Shown here in pieces: positions 50,984 through 59,809 of a stretch of DNA of 64,000 bases (the first letter of the stretch is position 1; every line of letters starts with the position of its first letter). This DNA is from Jiangella mangrovi (GTDB lineage Bacteria > Actinomycetota > Actinomycetes > Jiangellales > Jiangellaceae): NCBI RefSeq assembly GCF_014204975.1, contig NZ_JACHMM010000001.1:186001-250000 (forward strand), written 5' to 3'. The notes under the pieces were generated by a model, which saw nothing but the letters and a program-made list of their open reading frames with translations, did no database searches and was not told the DNA's origin. Made by a program: the position numbers and the translations under genes.

Positions 50984-53748
50984 AGGGCCTCCGACCGGGC
51001 CGCCGCGGTGAGCAGCGCCTGGCTCTCGTCTCGGCTCAGCAGGCCCGCGTCGCGCCACGCCACCGCGGTGTCGCGGACCGCCCGGACCAGTGCGCCGTGG
51101 TCGGCGAACGGCCCCCGCGCGTCGACCGCGTCGAGGAAGGTGCAGCCGTCGCCGCCGTCGTGGTTCGCCACGCCCGAGTCGACGCCGCCGAAGCTCACCG
51201 TCACCCCGTCGGGGTGGCCGTCCGGGCAGGCGTCGGCGGCCACGACGGTCATCGTCGCCGTCCGGGTGAAGGAGCCCAGCCCGTACGTCACCGTCACGAC
51301 GTCGCCGGGCGAGGCGCCCAGCGCGTCGGTGTCGAGGGAACCGCGGAACACCGACGACGACGCCGAGACCTGCTGGACCGGCAGCTCCACCGGCGCGCCG
51401 GAGCCGACCCGCACCTGCACCGTCGCGCTGTCCAGCGCCGTCGTGTCGAGGTCCAGCGGTGCGGTCAGCTCGACCGCGCCGTCCACCACCCGCAGCGACG
51501 TCTCGGCGTCGGCCAGCCAGGCGAGCGACTCGTTCCAGGCGGTGTTGAACGCCACCCAGCCCTCGCTGTGCCCGATGTTGCCGACGCCGGGGGCGTAGGG
51601 GAAGTGCGCGTTCTTCGGCGACCCGTCCAGCACGCCGGGCACCCCCTGCAGCAGCCCGGCGCCGCCCTGGTACTCGCTGAACCAGCCGAGCTCGGCGCCC
51701 TCGAAGCCCCACTGCGTCGTCGCCGCACGGTACGACGCGTGCCGGCCGGTCGGGTTGCGGCCGAAGACGTTGTCGACGGCGGCGACGGCGATCTCGCGCA
51801 GCCGCCCCGCCAGCGCCGGGTCGTCCACCACGCTCGCCGCGGCCAGGGCCGGCGCGGCGAGGCCGGCGATGTTGCCGGTCTCGTTGGGGTCGCCGGCGCC
51901 GCCACCGGCGAACGACGGGATGGTCCACCGGTCGTCGGAGTACTTGCGGAAGTCCCAGAGGTTGTCCGACCGCCCGACGGCCACCGCGGCCCAGTCCGCG
52001 ATCTTCGCCTCCGTCCCGGCCGGCGCCTCGGACGGGTGCCGGCGCAGGAAGTCGACCAGCGCCGTCACGGTCACGTGCTCGGACATCCGCTGGCCCTTGG
52101 TGGTGCGGGGGTCGGTCCAGTCGAGGTTCTCGACGATCCAGGCGGCGTTGCGCCGGGCGGCGTCGAGGTACGCCGGCGCGTCGTCCCGGCCCTCGCGCAG
52201 CGCCACGTCGTACATGTCGAGGTTCGCCCGGATCGAGTGGCCGGGCGGGAGCTCGCCCTTGCCGGTGCCGACCTGCGTGTAGGTCTGGAAGAGGTCGGCG
52301 GTGTGCGGGGTGTAGTCGTAGGCGGACGTGAACCGGTCGTGCGGCGCGTGCCCCCACAGCGGGAACAGGTAGTCGCGGGCGTCCTCGTACATCTGGGCGG
52401 GGATCCACTCGGCCAGGTCCGGGTAGGCGCGCAGGAACGCGGCCAGCTGCTCCTTCCAGAGCGTGTGGTTGACGTCGTGCGCCAGCATCCGGTCGACGCC
52501 CCAGGCGATCAGCCGCACCACCTCGGGGGTGTCGGCGGGCAGCTCGTAGGCCATGCCGGCGTAGACGGCGTCGTCGAAGCGCAGCCCTTCGAACGCGCTC
52601 GGGTTGGCCGAGAACAGGTCGATGAGCGTGGGCACCTCGAACGAGTAGGTGTCGCCGTCGCGCCACATGACGCTCCACCGGCATCGGGGCGTGTGCCAGC
52701 CCACGTCGGAGGCTGCGGCGTTGCCGAAGTAGCAGCGCGATCCCGTCATGAAGGCGAGGGCGTTCTCGTAGGACACCCGCTCGATCCAGGCCGGGCCGAT
52801 GCCGAACGGCACCGACTCGCCCTCCCCCGCGGCACCCGAGACGAGCACGCGGTAGTCGCCCTCGCCGGCGGGCGGCCGGAAGTCGCTGAAGTCGCCGATC
52901 CCGCCTGTCACCGTCCCGGCGAACCGTTCCGCCCCGGACGAGTCGACGACGGTGAACGTGGCGCCGTCCTCGGCCTTCGGCGCGGTGAACCGCTTCGGCA
53001 GGCCGGTGTTGAAGCCGCTCTGGTTGAGGATGACCGGTTGTGCCTCGCCCGGTGTCCCGGGGCCGGTCCAGTCGCAGCCGGTGGGCTGGGCCGGGTGGTC
53101 GTCGGGCACCTCGGTCAGCGGGTAGACGGCGATCGAGGCGATGGACGTGCGGGACCGGTACACGCCCAGGCCAATGCTGCCGCCGGTGCCGCCGGCCCGG
53201 ACCGCCGCCACCCTCTCGCCGTCGACCTCGACCGCGAGGATGCCGCCCGCCCGCCGCATCGTGACGTCGAACCACTCCCCGGTCTCCAGTGCGGGAGCGG
53301 ATCCGACGCATTCGGCGGCGCCGATCGGCCGGGCCATGCGGATGGTGGACAGGCCGGCCACCTGCAGCGACACGTTGCCCGACCGGGGTCCGGAGGTGTC
53401 CGTCCAGTCGGTCAACACATTGAGCGGCACGGCGTCGGCGGCGCCGAAGGCGTCGATGCGCGCCCGCACCCGGATCTCGTACTGCTCCGGCAGCACGACG
53501 GCCGGGTCCGGCGTGATGTAGCGGCCCGAGGCCTCCGTGATCGTGTCGACGGTGGTGTAGCTGAACTCGGTGCCGCCCACGGTCCACTCGTCCAGCGCGC
53601 CGGTTACGGCCCGCCAGCCGCTCATGCCGGCGGAGAAGTCGTCGGCGAACAGCCATTCGTCGTCGGCGGCGGCCGGCCCGACGGTGAGGCCGGCGGCCGC
53701 GAGGGCGGCCACGGTCACCGGGACGGCGAGCCTGCGGAGTCTGGTCAT
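50980..53748 (-). CDS. Secreted GH9-like toroid protein (922 aa)
   Basis: Signal peptide (VPVTVAALAAAGLTVGPAAA), a LamG-like jelly roll (30-215), an Ig-like CelD_N domain (VILNQSGFNTGLPKRFTAPK; 230-330) and a GH9-type toroid (DLFQTYTQVGTGKGELPPGH, NVFGRNPTGRHASYRAATTQ). It closely matches residues 1-860 of the 2014-residue neighbour, showing tandem duplication. It has an Asp/Gly-rich tail instead of GH2. ATG follows GAGGAGACTCCC. Substrate unknown; β-linked plant or microbial glycan is likely. Confidence 0.87.
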   Translation of the reverse strand: MTRLRRLAVPVTVAALAAAGLTVGPAAADDEWLFADDFSAGMSGWRAVTGALDEWTVGGTEFSYTTVDTITEASGRYITPDPAVVLPEQYEIRVRARIDAFGAADAVPLNVLTDWTDTSGPRSGNVSLQVAGLSTIRMARPIGAAECVGSAPALETGEWFDVTMRRAGGILAVEVDGERVAAVRAGGTGGSIGLGVYRSRTSIASIAVYPLTEVPDDHPAQPTGCDWTGPGTPGEAQPVILNQSGFNTGLPKRFTAPKAEDGATFTVVDSSGAERFAGTVTGGIGDFSDFRPPAGEGDYRVLVSGAAGEGESVPFGIGPAWIERVSYENALAFMTGSRCYFGNAAASDVGWHTPRCRWSVMWRDGDTYSFEVPTLIDLFSANPSAFEGLRFDDAVYAGMAYELPADTPEVVRLIAWGVDRMLAHDVNHTLWKEQLAAFLRAYPDLAEWIPAQMYEDARDYLFPLWGHAPHDRFTSAYDYTPHTADLFQTYTQVGTGKGELPPGHSIRANLDMYDVALREGRDDAPAYLDAARRNAAWIVENLDWTDPRTTKGQRMSEHVTVTALVDFLRRHPSEAPAGTEAKIADWAAVAVGRSDNLWDFRKYSDDRWTIPSFAGGGAGDPNETGNIAGLAAPALAAASVVDDPALAGRLREIAVAAVDNVFGRNPTGRHASYRAATTQWGFEGAELGWFSEYQGGAGLLQGVPGVLDGSPKNAHFPYAPGVGNIGHSEGWVAFNTAWNESLAWLADAETSLRVVDGAVELTAPLDLDTTALDSATVQVRVGSGAPVELPVQQVSASSSVFRGSLDTDALGASPGDVVTVTYGLGSFTRTATMTVVAADACPDGHPDGVTVSFGGVDSGVANHDGGDGCTFLDAVDARGPFADHGALVRAVRDTAVAWRDAGLLSRDESQALLTAAARSEAL

Positions 53749-53764
53749 GGGAGTCTCCTCGAGC

Positions 53765-56700
53765 TCACGGGACGGGGACGAAGCGGACGGCGGACGCGCG
53801 GGTGTAGCCGCCGGATACGGCCGTGAGCACGACCGTGGCGCCGGTACCGGTGGCGAACTCCCAGGTGCCGAGCGGCACCCACGAGCCGCCCTGGGCCTTC
53901 TGGTCGACGGTGACCTCGGCGGTCCCGCCCGGGTGCGTGACGGCGAACCGGGCGTTGGTCGTGGTGTTGGCGTCGGCCGGGAACCAGGCCTGCACCTCGT
54001 ACCGGCCGGACTCGGGCAGCAGCGCCGTCCAGGTCGCGGTGTCGCCGCGCGTGTTGCTGTACAGCGAGCCGGCGCCGTCGGGCCCGGGCAGGCTGCTGGC
54101 CGACCACGTGCCCGCCGCGGCGAACGGGACGGTGCCGTCGGGCCGCGGCTCGGTGTCGCCGACGGTGACGGTGACGGTGCAGTTCTGCGGCTCGTCGACG
54201 ACGACCGGCTCGGACGGCGTGCCGATGCGCCCGTCGGCCAGCGACGCCACCGTGTAGCTGCCGCCACTGCGCCCGGCCGGGCCGATCACGACCGACGTGT
54301 CCGTGGTGACCGCTGCCGTCGTCGTGGCGCCGCAGGCCGCCCGGGTGACCAGGTAGCCGCCCGCGCCGTCGACGGCGTCCCAGCTGAGCACCCCGTCGTC
54401 GACGGCGAGCCCGCTCGGCGCCGCCGGCGGTTGCGCACCCGCGGCCGAGGCGGTGCGGAACTGCGCCGTCCACGGACGGGACAGCCCGGTCGCGGTCTCG
54501 GCCCGGACGGTGACGGTGTAGGCCCGGCCGGACTCGAGGCCGGTGATCGGCAGCAGGCCGACCGCGGCCCGCTCGACCGTGAACTCGCCGCGTCCCGCGG
54601 CGCCCGGCCCGGCGACCCGGACGTGGTACCGCTCGACGCCCGCGGGCGGCGTCACCCGGACACCGGCGGTCGTGGCGCCGGCCAGCACGCCGTGGGCCGT
54701 GAGCTCGGGGACCGACCGCGCCGTCAGCGTGGTGGCGGCCAGCGGCTCGCTCCACATTCCGGCCGTGCCGTCGGCCTCGATGCGGCGCAGCCGCACCTCG
54801 TACGCCCGCCCGCCGTCGAGCTCGACGCGGGTCGAGCCCCGCAGAGCGGTCTCGTACCGGCGCACCTCCTCGCCGGTGCCGGCGTCGGTGACCTCGACCT
54901 CGTAACGGCCTCCGGCACGCCCGTCGGAGTAGCCGAGCACGAGCCCGGACTCGACCGGGACCACCGTGGCCAGCCGCGGAGGCAGTGCCCCGGCCTCGGC
55001 GCCGGCCGGCTCGGCGGTCACCGCGGCGGCCGCCGTCGTGCCCGCGCCGTTGACCGCCGCCACGACCACCTCGACCGGCGCGCCGGCGGGCAGCCCCGTG
55101 AGGTCGGCGAACGCCTCGACGGTCTCGACGGTGGCGACGACCTCGCCGTCGACCCGCGCCGTCACGCGGTACGAGTCGGCGCCCGGCACCGTCGCGTAGC
55201 GGACCCGCACCGAGCCGGCCGCCTCGACGACCGACTCCACGTGCGGCGCCGCCGGTGCCCGCACGGCCGCCGTCGCGACCGCCACCTCGTGTCCCGTGGG
55301 CGAGAGCAGACTCACCCGCTGGGTCACCGCGGTGCCGTCGTCGGTCCAGCGCACCGGCAGCCGGAGCACCGGGTCGCCCGGCGCGACGTCCGGCAGGTCG
55401 AGCAGGCGGCCGTCGACCACGTCGCCCGCGGCGTCGGTGGCCTGCCAGGCCAGCCGGTAGCCGCGCAGAGTGAAGGCCGGGGCGTCCGACGCCAGGTCGC
55501 CGCGAGGCGTGAGCGACAGCATGCCGATCCGCGGCCCGGCGCCGCCGGACCCGCCGGAACCGTCGGTCACCGCGAGCCCGGCGACCGGGGCGTTCGCGGC
55601 CTGGACCTGCGTGTACGCCCGCTTCAGCCGGCCCCACACGTCGGCGACACCCCAGCCGCGCACCTGGTTGGGCGAGGAGCCGCCGTAGTCGCTGCGGTAG
55701 TCGTTGTACGTCCACTGCGACCACCCGACCAGCCAGGGCCGGTCGGCGAAGGCCGGGGTCAGCGATCCGGCTCCGGTGCGGAAGTCCAGGTGCTCGCGCG
55801 TGACCGGGAAGGTGAAGCTGTCCGGGCTGTACTCGGAGAAGAAGATCGGCTTGTCCGGCCACAGCCGGTGAGCGTGGTCGGCGTTCTGGGTGAACCCGCC
55901 GTAGGAGTTGATGCTGACGAAGTCCATGTAGTACGAGCCGTCGTCCTCGGGCTGCTGCGCGTGGACGTAGGAGTTGCTGACCTGGGTGACGAAGCGGGTC
56001 GGGTCCAGCTCGCGCACGAACTGCGCCATCACCCGGTCGTACTCGCGGCCCACCGGGGTGTGCGCGGCGATCTCGTTGCCGACGGAGTACGCGAACACAC
56101 TCGGGTGGTTGGCGTCGCGGTGCACCATCTCGGTCAGCTCGGCCTGGATGGAGGCGTACCCGGCCGGTGAGATGTCGCGGTTGCCGCCCCACACGGGCAC
56201 CTCGCTGATGAGCAGCAGGCCGATTTCGTCGGCGTAGTCGAGCAGCTCGATCGCCTGCGGCACGCAGTTGAGCCGCATCATGTTCGCCCCGGCGCCCTTC
56301 ATCCGGTCCAGGTCGCGGCGGACCAGCGCGGTCGGCTCGGTGTTGCCGGACACGCGGTCGTCCTGCACGCGGTTGTAGCCGGACAGCCGGACGGGCTCGC
56401 CGTTGAGCAGGATCGAGGTGCCGTCGATCTCGACGCTGCGGATGCCGAACCGCTCGCTGACGGCGTGCCCGCCGGCCGCGCCGTCCAGCGTCGTCTCGAA
56501 CCGGTAGAGCGCCGGGTGGTCGACGGACCACAACTCGTACGACCCGGCCGCCAGCCGCGCGGTCAGCTCCGCGGTCGCCGTCCCGCCGGCCGGCACCGTG
56601 ACCGTGGCCGTCAGCGCGCCGCCGGCGGCCGGCAGGGTCTCCTCGCGATCGGGGTCGGTGAGCCTGCCGGTGACGGTGACCGTGCGGTCGGTGTCGCCGC

Positions 56701-59700
56701 TGTTGGAGAGCACGACCGCCGAGGTGACGGTCCCGGTGCCCAGGTCGAGGTCGGGGGTGGCCACGACGGTCTGCCGATCGATGCGCACGTCGCCGGTGGT
56801 GACCAGCGAGACCGACCGCGAGATGCCGCCCCACGGCCACCAGGCGCCCTGGGCGAAGCGGTTGTCGGCCTCGACGGTGACGACGTTCTCGCCGTCGGCG
56901 AGCAGGTCGGTGACGTCGAACCCGAACGGCGTGTAGCCGGCGTGGTGCTCTCCGAGCAGCCGGCCGTTGAGCCACACCCGCGAGTCCCAGTACACCGCAC
57001 CGAACTCCAGCCGCACCCGTTCGCCGCCGGCCGGGGCGGACGCCTCGAACGAGCGCTGGTACCAGGCCTTGCCGCGGTGGTTCGCGTATCGGTCGTGTAC
57101 GTCCCAGTTGCCGGGGACGGTGATGGTGTCCCACTCGCCGTCCGGGTCGGTGCGGAAGTCCCACTCCCCGTCCAGGCTGACGACGTCCTCACCGGCGACG
57201 GCGACCCGCGACGGCAGGTCGGTGGTCGGCAGTCCGGCGACGGCGTCGGTCGCGGTCGCCGGCACGACCGCGACCGAGGCCTGCTCGGCGAAGGCGCCGT
57301 AGCCGTAGGACACCGTGACGACGTCGCCGGGCGCCGCGCCGAGCGCCGCCGGGTCCAGCGTCGCGCTCGACGTCGTGGCGTTGGCGCCGTCCTGCCGCAC
57401 CGTCAGCGTGACCGGGTCTCCGTCGCCGACGACGGCCCGGACCTCGCCGGTGTCGAGCGCGGCCGGGTCGAGGTTCAGTGGCGCGGTGAGCCGGACGATG
57501 GCCGTGCGGCCCGCGGGGATCTCCGTGACCGCCGAGCCGGACGCGTCGACGACGGCGACCGACGACGCGTCGGCCGCGCGCCAGGCCAGCGCCTCGTTCC
57601 AGGCGGTGTTGAAGGTGACCCAGCCCTCGGAGTGGCCGATGTTGCCGACCTCCGGGTGGTACGGGTAGTGCGCGTTCTTCGGGCTGCCGTCGAGCACGCC
57701 GCGCGCGCCCTGCAGCCGGCCCGCGCCGCCCTGGTACTCGGAGTACCAGCCCAGCTCGACGCCCTCGAAGCCCCACTCCTCGGTGGCACCGCGGAACGCG
57801 GCGTGCCGGCCGGTGGGGTTGCGGCCGAAGACGTTGTCGACGTGGGCGGTGGCGATCTCGCGCAGCCGCGCGGCCAGCGGGTCGTCGCCGAGCACCTGCG
57901 CGGCGGCCAGCGCCGCGGCGGGGAAGCCGGCGACGTTGCCGGTCTCGTTCGGGTCCTCGGCGCCGCCGCCGGTGAACGACGGGATCGTCCAGCGCTGGTC
58001 GGAGTAGCGGCGGAAGTCCCAGAGGTTGTCCGAGCGATCCGCCGCCACCCGCGCCCACGCCGCGACGAACTCCGCGGTGCCGGCCGGCGCCTGGTCCGGG
58101 TGCGTCGCCAGGAACCGGGCCAGGCCGGTGATCAGGTGGTACTCGCCCTGGCGCTGGCCCTTGCTGATCGCGGGGTCGGCGGGGTCGACGTTCGCGATGA
58201 TCCAGGCCGCCTGGTTCCGCGCCGCCGTCAGGTAGGCGGACGCGTCGGACCGGCCCTCGCGCAACGCCACGTCGTACATGTGCAGGTTCGGCAGCACGGA
58301 GTGGCCGACCGGGAACTCGCCCTTGCCGGTGCCGATCTGGGTGTAGGTCTGGAACAGGTCGGCGGTGTGCGGCGTGTAGTCGTGCCAGGCGTACCGGTTC
58401 TTCGCGTCGTCGCCCCAGATCGGGAACAGGTGGTCGCGGGCGCGCTCGTAGACCGACCGCGGGATCCACTCCTCGAAGTACGGGTAGGCGGCCAGGAACG
58501 CCGCGAGCTGCTCCTTCAGCAGCGTGTGGTTGACGTCGGCGTCGAGGTACACCTCGACCGCCCAGTGGATGAGCCGGACGATCTCGGGGGTGTCCGCGGG
58601 CAGCTGGGTCGGCAGGCCCTCGTACACCGCGTCGGGGTCAGTGATGCGCCGGAACGCCGACGGGTTGGCGAGGTACAGGTCGATGAGCGTGGGCAGCTCG
58701 TAGGACATCTGGTGCGAGTCGCGCCAGGCCACGCCCAGCGAGCAGTTCTGCCCGTCGGTGCCGCCGTGCACGAACGCGGCGAAGTCGCCGTAGTAGCAGC
58801 GCACGTCGGTCATGAAGCCGAGCGCGTTGCGGTAGGAGACCCGCTCGATCCAGTCCGCGCCGATGCCGAACGGCACGGAGGTCGCGGTGCCGTTCTCGCC
58901 GGTGACGGTGACGGTATACGGCCCGGTCCCGGCCGGCCGGAAGCCGGTGAAGTCGCCGACGCCGCCGTCGACGGTCCCCTCGAACAGCGTGGCGCCCGCT
59001 GCGTCCTCGACGGTGAACGCGGCGCCGTCCTCGGCCAGCGGCGCGGTGAACCGCTTGGCCTGGTCGACGTTGTAGCCGCTCTGGTTCACCAGTACCGGCT
59101 GGTCGTCGTCGGGGTCGCCTGGCGGGCTCCAGTCGCAGCCGGTGGCCTCGGTCGGGTGGTCGGCCGGCACCTCGTCGAGCGTGCGTACCTCGATCGCGTC
59201 GAACGAGGCCTTGGCGTGGTAGACGCCGAGGCCGACGGTGCCGCCGGCCTGCGGGGACGCGACGGCGGCGACCCGCTCGCCGTCGACCTCGACCACGGAG
59301 ACGCCGTTGGCCCGGCGGATCGTGAGGTCGTGCCACTCGTTCAGCCGGGTCGGCACCGGGCCGGAGCAGACGGTGCCGCTGCCGAGCGGGCGGGCTACCT
59401 GGATGGTCCCGGCGCCGGTCAGCTGCGCGGCCAGGTTGCGCTGGTTGGCCGCCAGCGGCGCGCGCCAGTCGGTCAGCAGGTTGACGGTCGGGCTGGCCGA
59501 GGCGGCCTCGAACCGGACCCGCGTGGTCACCTCGTACTGCGCGGGCAGCTCGACGGCGGCCGACGGCGCCAGGTACCGCCCCGACGACTGCTGCCGGGTG
59601 TCGATGCCGACGACGCCGTCGGCGGCGGTCCACTCCGACGTCGCGCCGGTGACGGCCTGCCAGCCGCCCAGGCCGCCGCTGAAGTCGTCGGCGAAGATCG

Positions 59701-59809
59701 TCTCGGCGGCGGCCGGTGCGGCGGGCGTGGCCGTTGCGGCGGGCACGGCGGTGAGCGCCAGCGGTGCGATCAGGAGCGCCGGCAAGGCCAGCGCGAGCGG
59801 AGCACGCAT
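53765..59809 (-). CDS. Giant secreted GH9-like/GH2 fusion glycosidase (2014 aa)
   Basis: Order: signal peptide; LamG-like (35-230); CelD_N (240-340); GH9-like toroid (345-790); GH2 sugar-binding and barrel domains (870-1430), with acid/base NE in FAYSVGNEIAAHT (about 1243) and nucleophile in IFFSEYSPDS (about 1324). Fibronectin-like domains follow (about 1560-1850), and a golvesin-like end (1890-2014). The GH2 part is a β-galactosidase/β-glucuronidase-type enzyme. Fusing two hydrolases on one secreted chain suggests processive removal of neighbouring sugars. It is coupled by one base to the upstream stop. Confidence 0.88.
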   Translation of the reverse strand: MRAPLALALPALLIAPLALTAVPAATATPAAPAAAETIFADDFSGGLGGWQAVTGATSEWTAADGVVGIDTRQQSSGRYLAPSAAVELPAQYEVTTRVRFEAASASPTVNLLTDWRAPLAANQRNLAAQLTGAGTIQVARPLGSGTVCSGPVPTRLNEWHDLTIRRANGVSVVEVDGERVAAVASPQAGGTVGLGVYHAKASFDAIEVRTLDEVPADHPTEATGCDWSPPGDPDDDQPVLVNQSGYNVDQAKRFTAPLAEDGAAFTVEDAAGATLFEGTVDGGVGDFTGFRPAGTGPYTVTVTGENGTATSVPFGIGADWIERVSYRNALGFMTDVRCYYGDFAAFVHGGTDGQNCSLGVAWRDSHQMSYELPTLIDLYLANPSAFRRITDPDAVYEGLPTQLPADTPEIVRLIHWAVEVYLDADVNHTLLKEQLAAFLAAYPYFEEWIPRSVYERARDHLFPIWGDDAKNRYAWHDYTPHTADLFQTYTQIGTGKGEFPVGHSVLPNLHMYDVALREGRSDASAYLTAARNQAAWIIANVDPADPAISKGQRQGEYHLITGLARFLATHPDQAPAGTAEFVAAWARVAADRSDNLWDFRRYSDQRWTIPSFTGGGAEDPNETGNVAGFPAAALAAAQVLGDDPLAARLREIATAHVDNVFGRNPTGRHAAFRGATEEWGFEGVELGWYSEYQGGAGRLQGARGVLDGSPKNAHYPYHPEVGNIGHSEGWVTFNTAWNEALAWRAADASSVAVVDASGSAVTEIPAGRTAIVRLTAPLNLDPAALDTGEVRAVVGDGDPVTLTVRQDGANATTSSATLDPAALGAAPGDVVTVSYGYGAFAEQASVAVVPATATDAVAGLPTTDLPSRVAVAGEDVVSLDGEWDFRTDPDGEWDTITVPGNWDVHDRYANHRGKAWYQRSFEASAPAGGERVRLEFGAVYWDSRVWLNGRLLGEHHAGYTPFGFDVTDLLADGENVVTVEADNRFAQGAWWPWGGISRSVSLVTTGDVRIDRQTVVATPDLDLGTGTVTSAVVLSNSGDTDRTVTVTGRLTDPDREETLPAAGGALTATVTVPAGGTATAELTARLAAGSYELWSVDHPALYRFETTLDGAAGGHAVSERFGIRSVEIDGTSILLNGEPVRLSGYNRVQDDRVSGNTEPTALVRRDLDRMKGAGANMMRLNCVPQAIELLDYADEIGLLLISEVPVWGGNRDISPAGYASIQAELTEMVHRDANHPSVFAYSVGNEIAAHTPVGREYDRVMAQFVRELDPTRFVTQVSNSYVHAQQPEDDGSYYMDFVSINSYGGFTQNADHAHRLWPDKPIFFSEYSPDSFTFPVTREHLDFRTGAGSLTPAFADRPWLVGWSQWTYNDYRSDYGGSSPNQVRGWGVADVWGRLKRAYTQVQAANAPVAGLAVTDGSGGSGGAGPRIGMLSLTPRGDLASDAPAFTLRGYRLAWQATDAAGDVVDGRLLDLPDVAPGDPVLRLPVRWTDDGTAVTQRVSLLSPTGHEVAVATAAVRAPAAPHVESVVEAAGSVRVRYATVPGADSYRVTARVDGEVVATVETVEAFADLTGLPAGAPVEVVVAAVNGAGTTAAAAVTAEPAGAEAGALPPRLATVVPVESGLVLGYSDGRAGGRYEVEVTDAGTGEEVRRYETALRGSTRVELDGGRAYEVRLRRIEADGTAGMWSEPLAATTLTARSVPELTAHGVLAGATTAGVRVTPPAGVERYHVRVAGPGAAGRGEFTVERAAVGLLPITGLESGRAYTVTVRAETATGLSRPWTAQFRTASAAGAQPPAAPSGLAVDDGVLSWDAVDGAGGYLVTRAACGATTTAAVTTDTSVVIGPAGRSGGSYTVASLADGRIGTPSEPVVVDEPQNCTVTVTVGDTEPRPDGTVPFAAAGTWSASSLPGPDGAGSLYSNTRGDTATWTALLPESGRYEVQAWFPADANTTTNARFAVTHPGGTAEVTVDQKAQGGSWVPLGTWEFATGTGATVVLTAVSGGYTRASAVRFVPVP

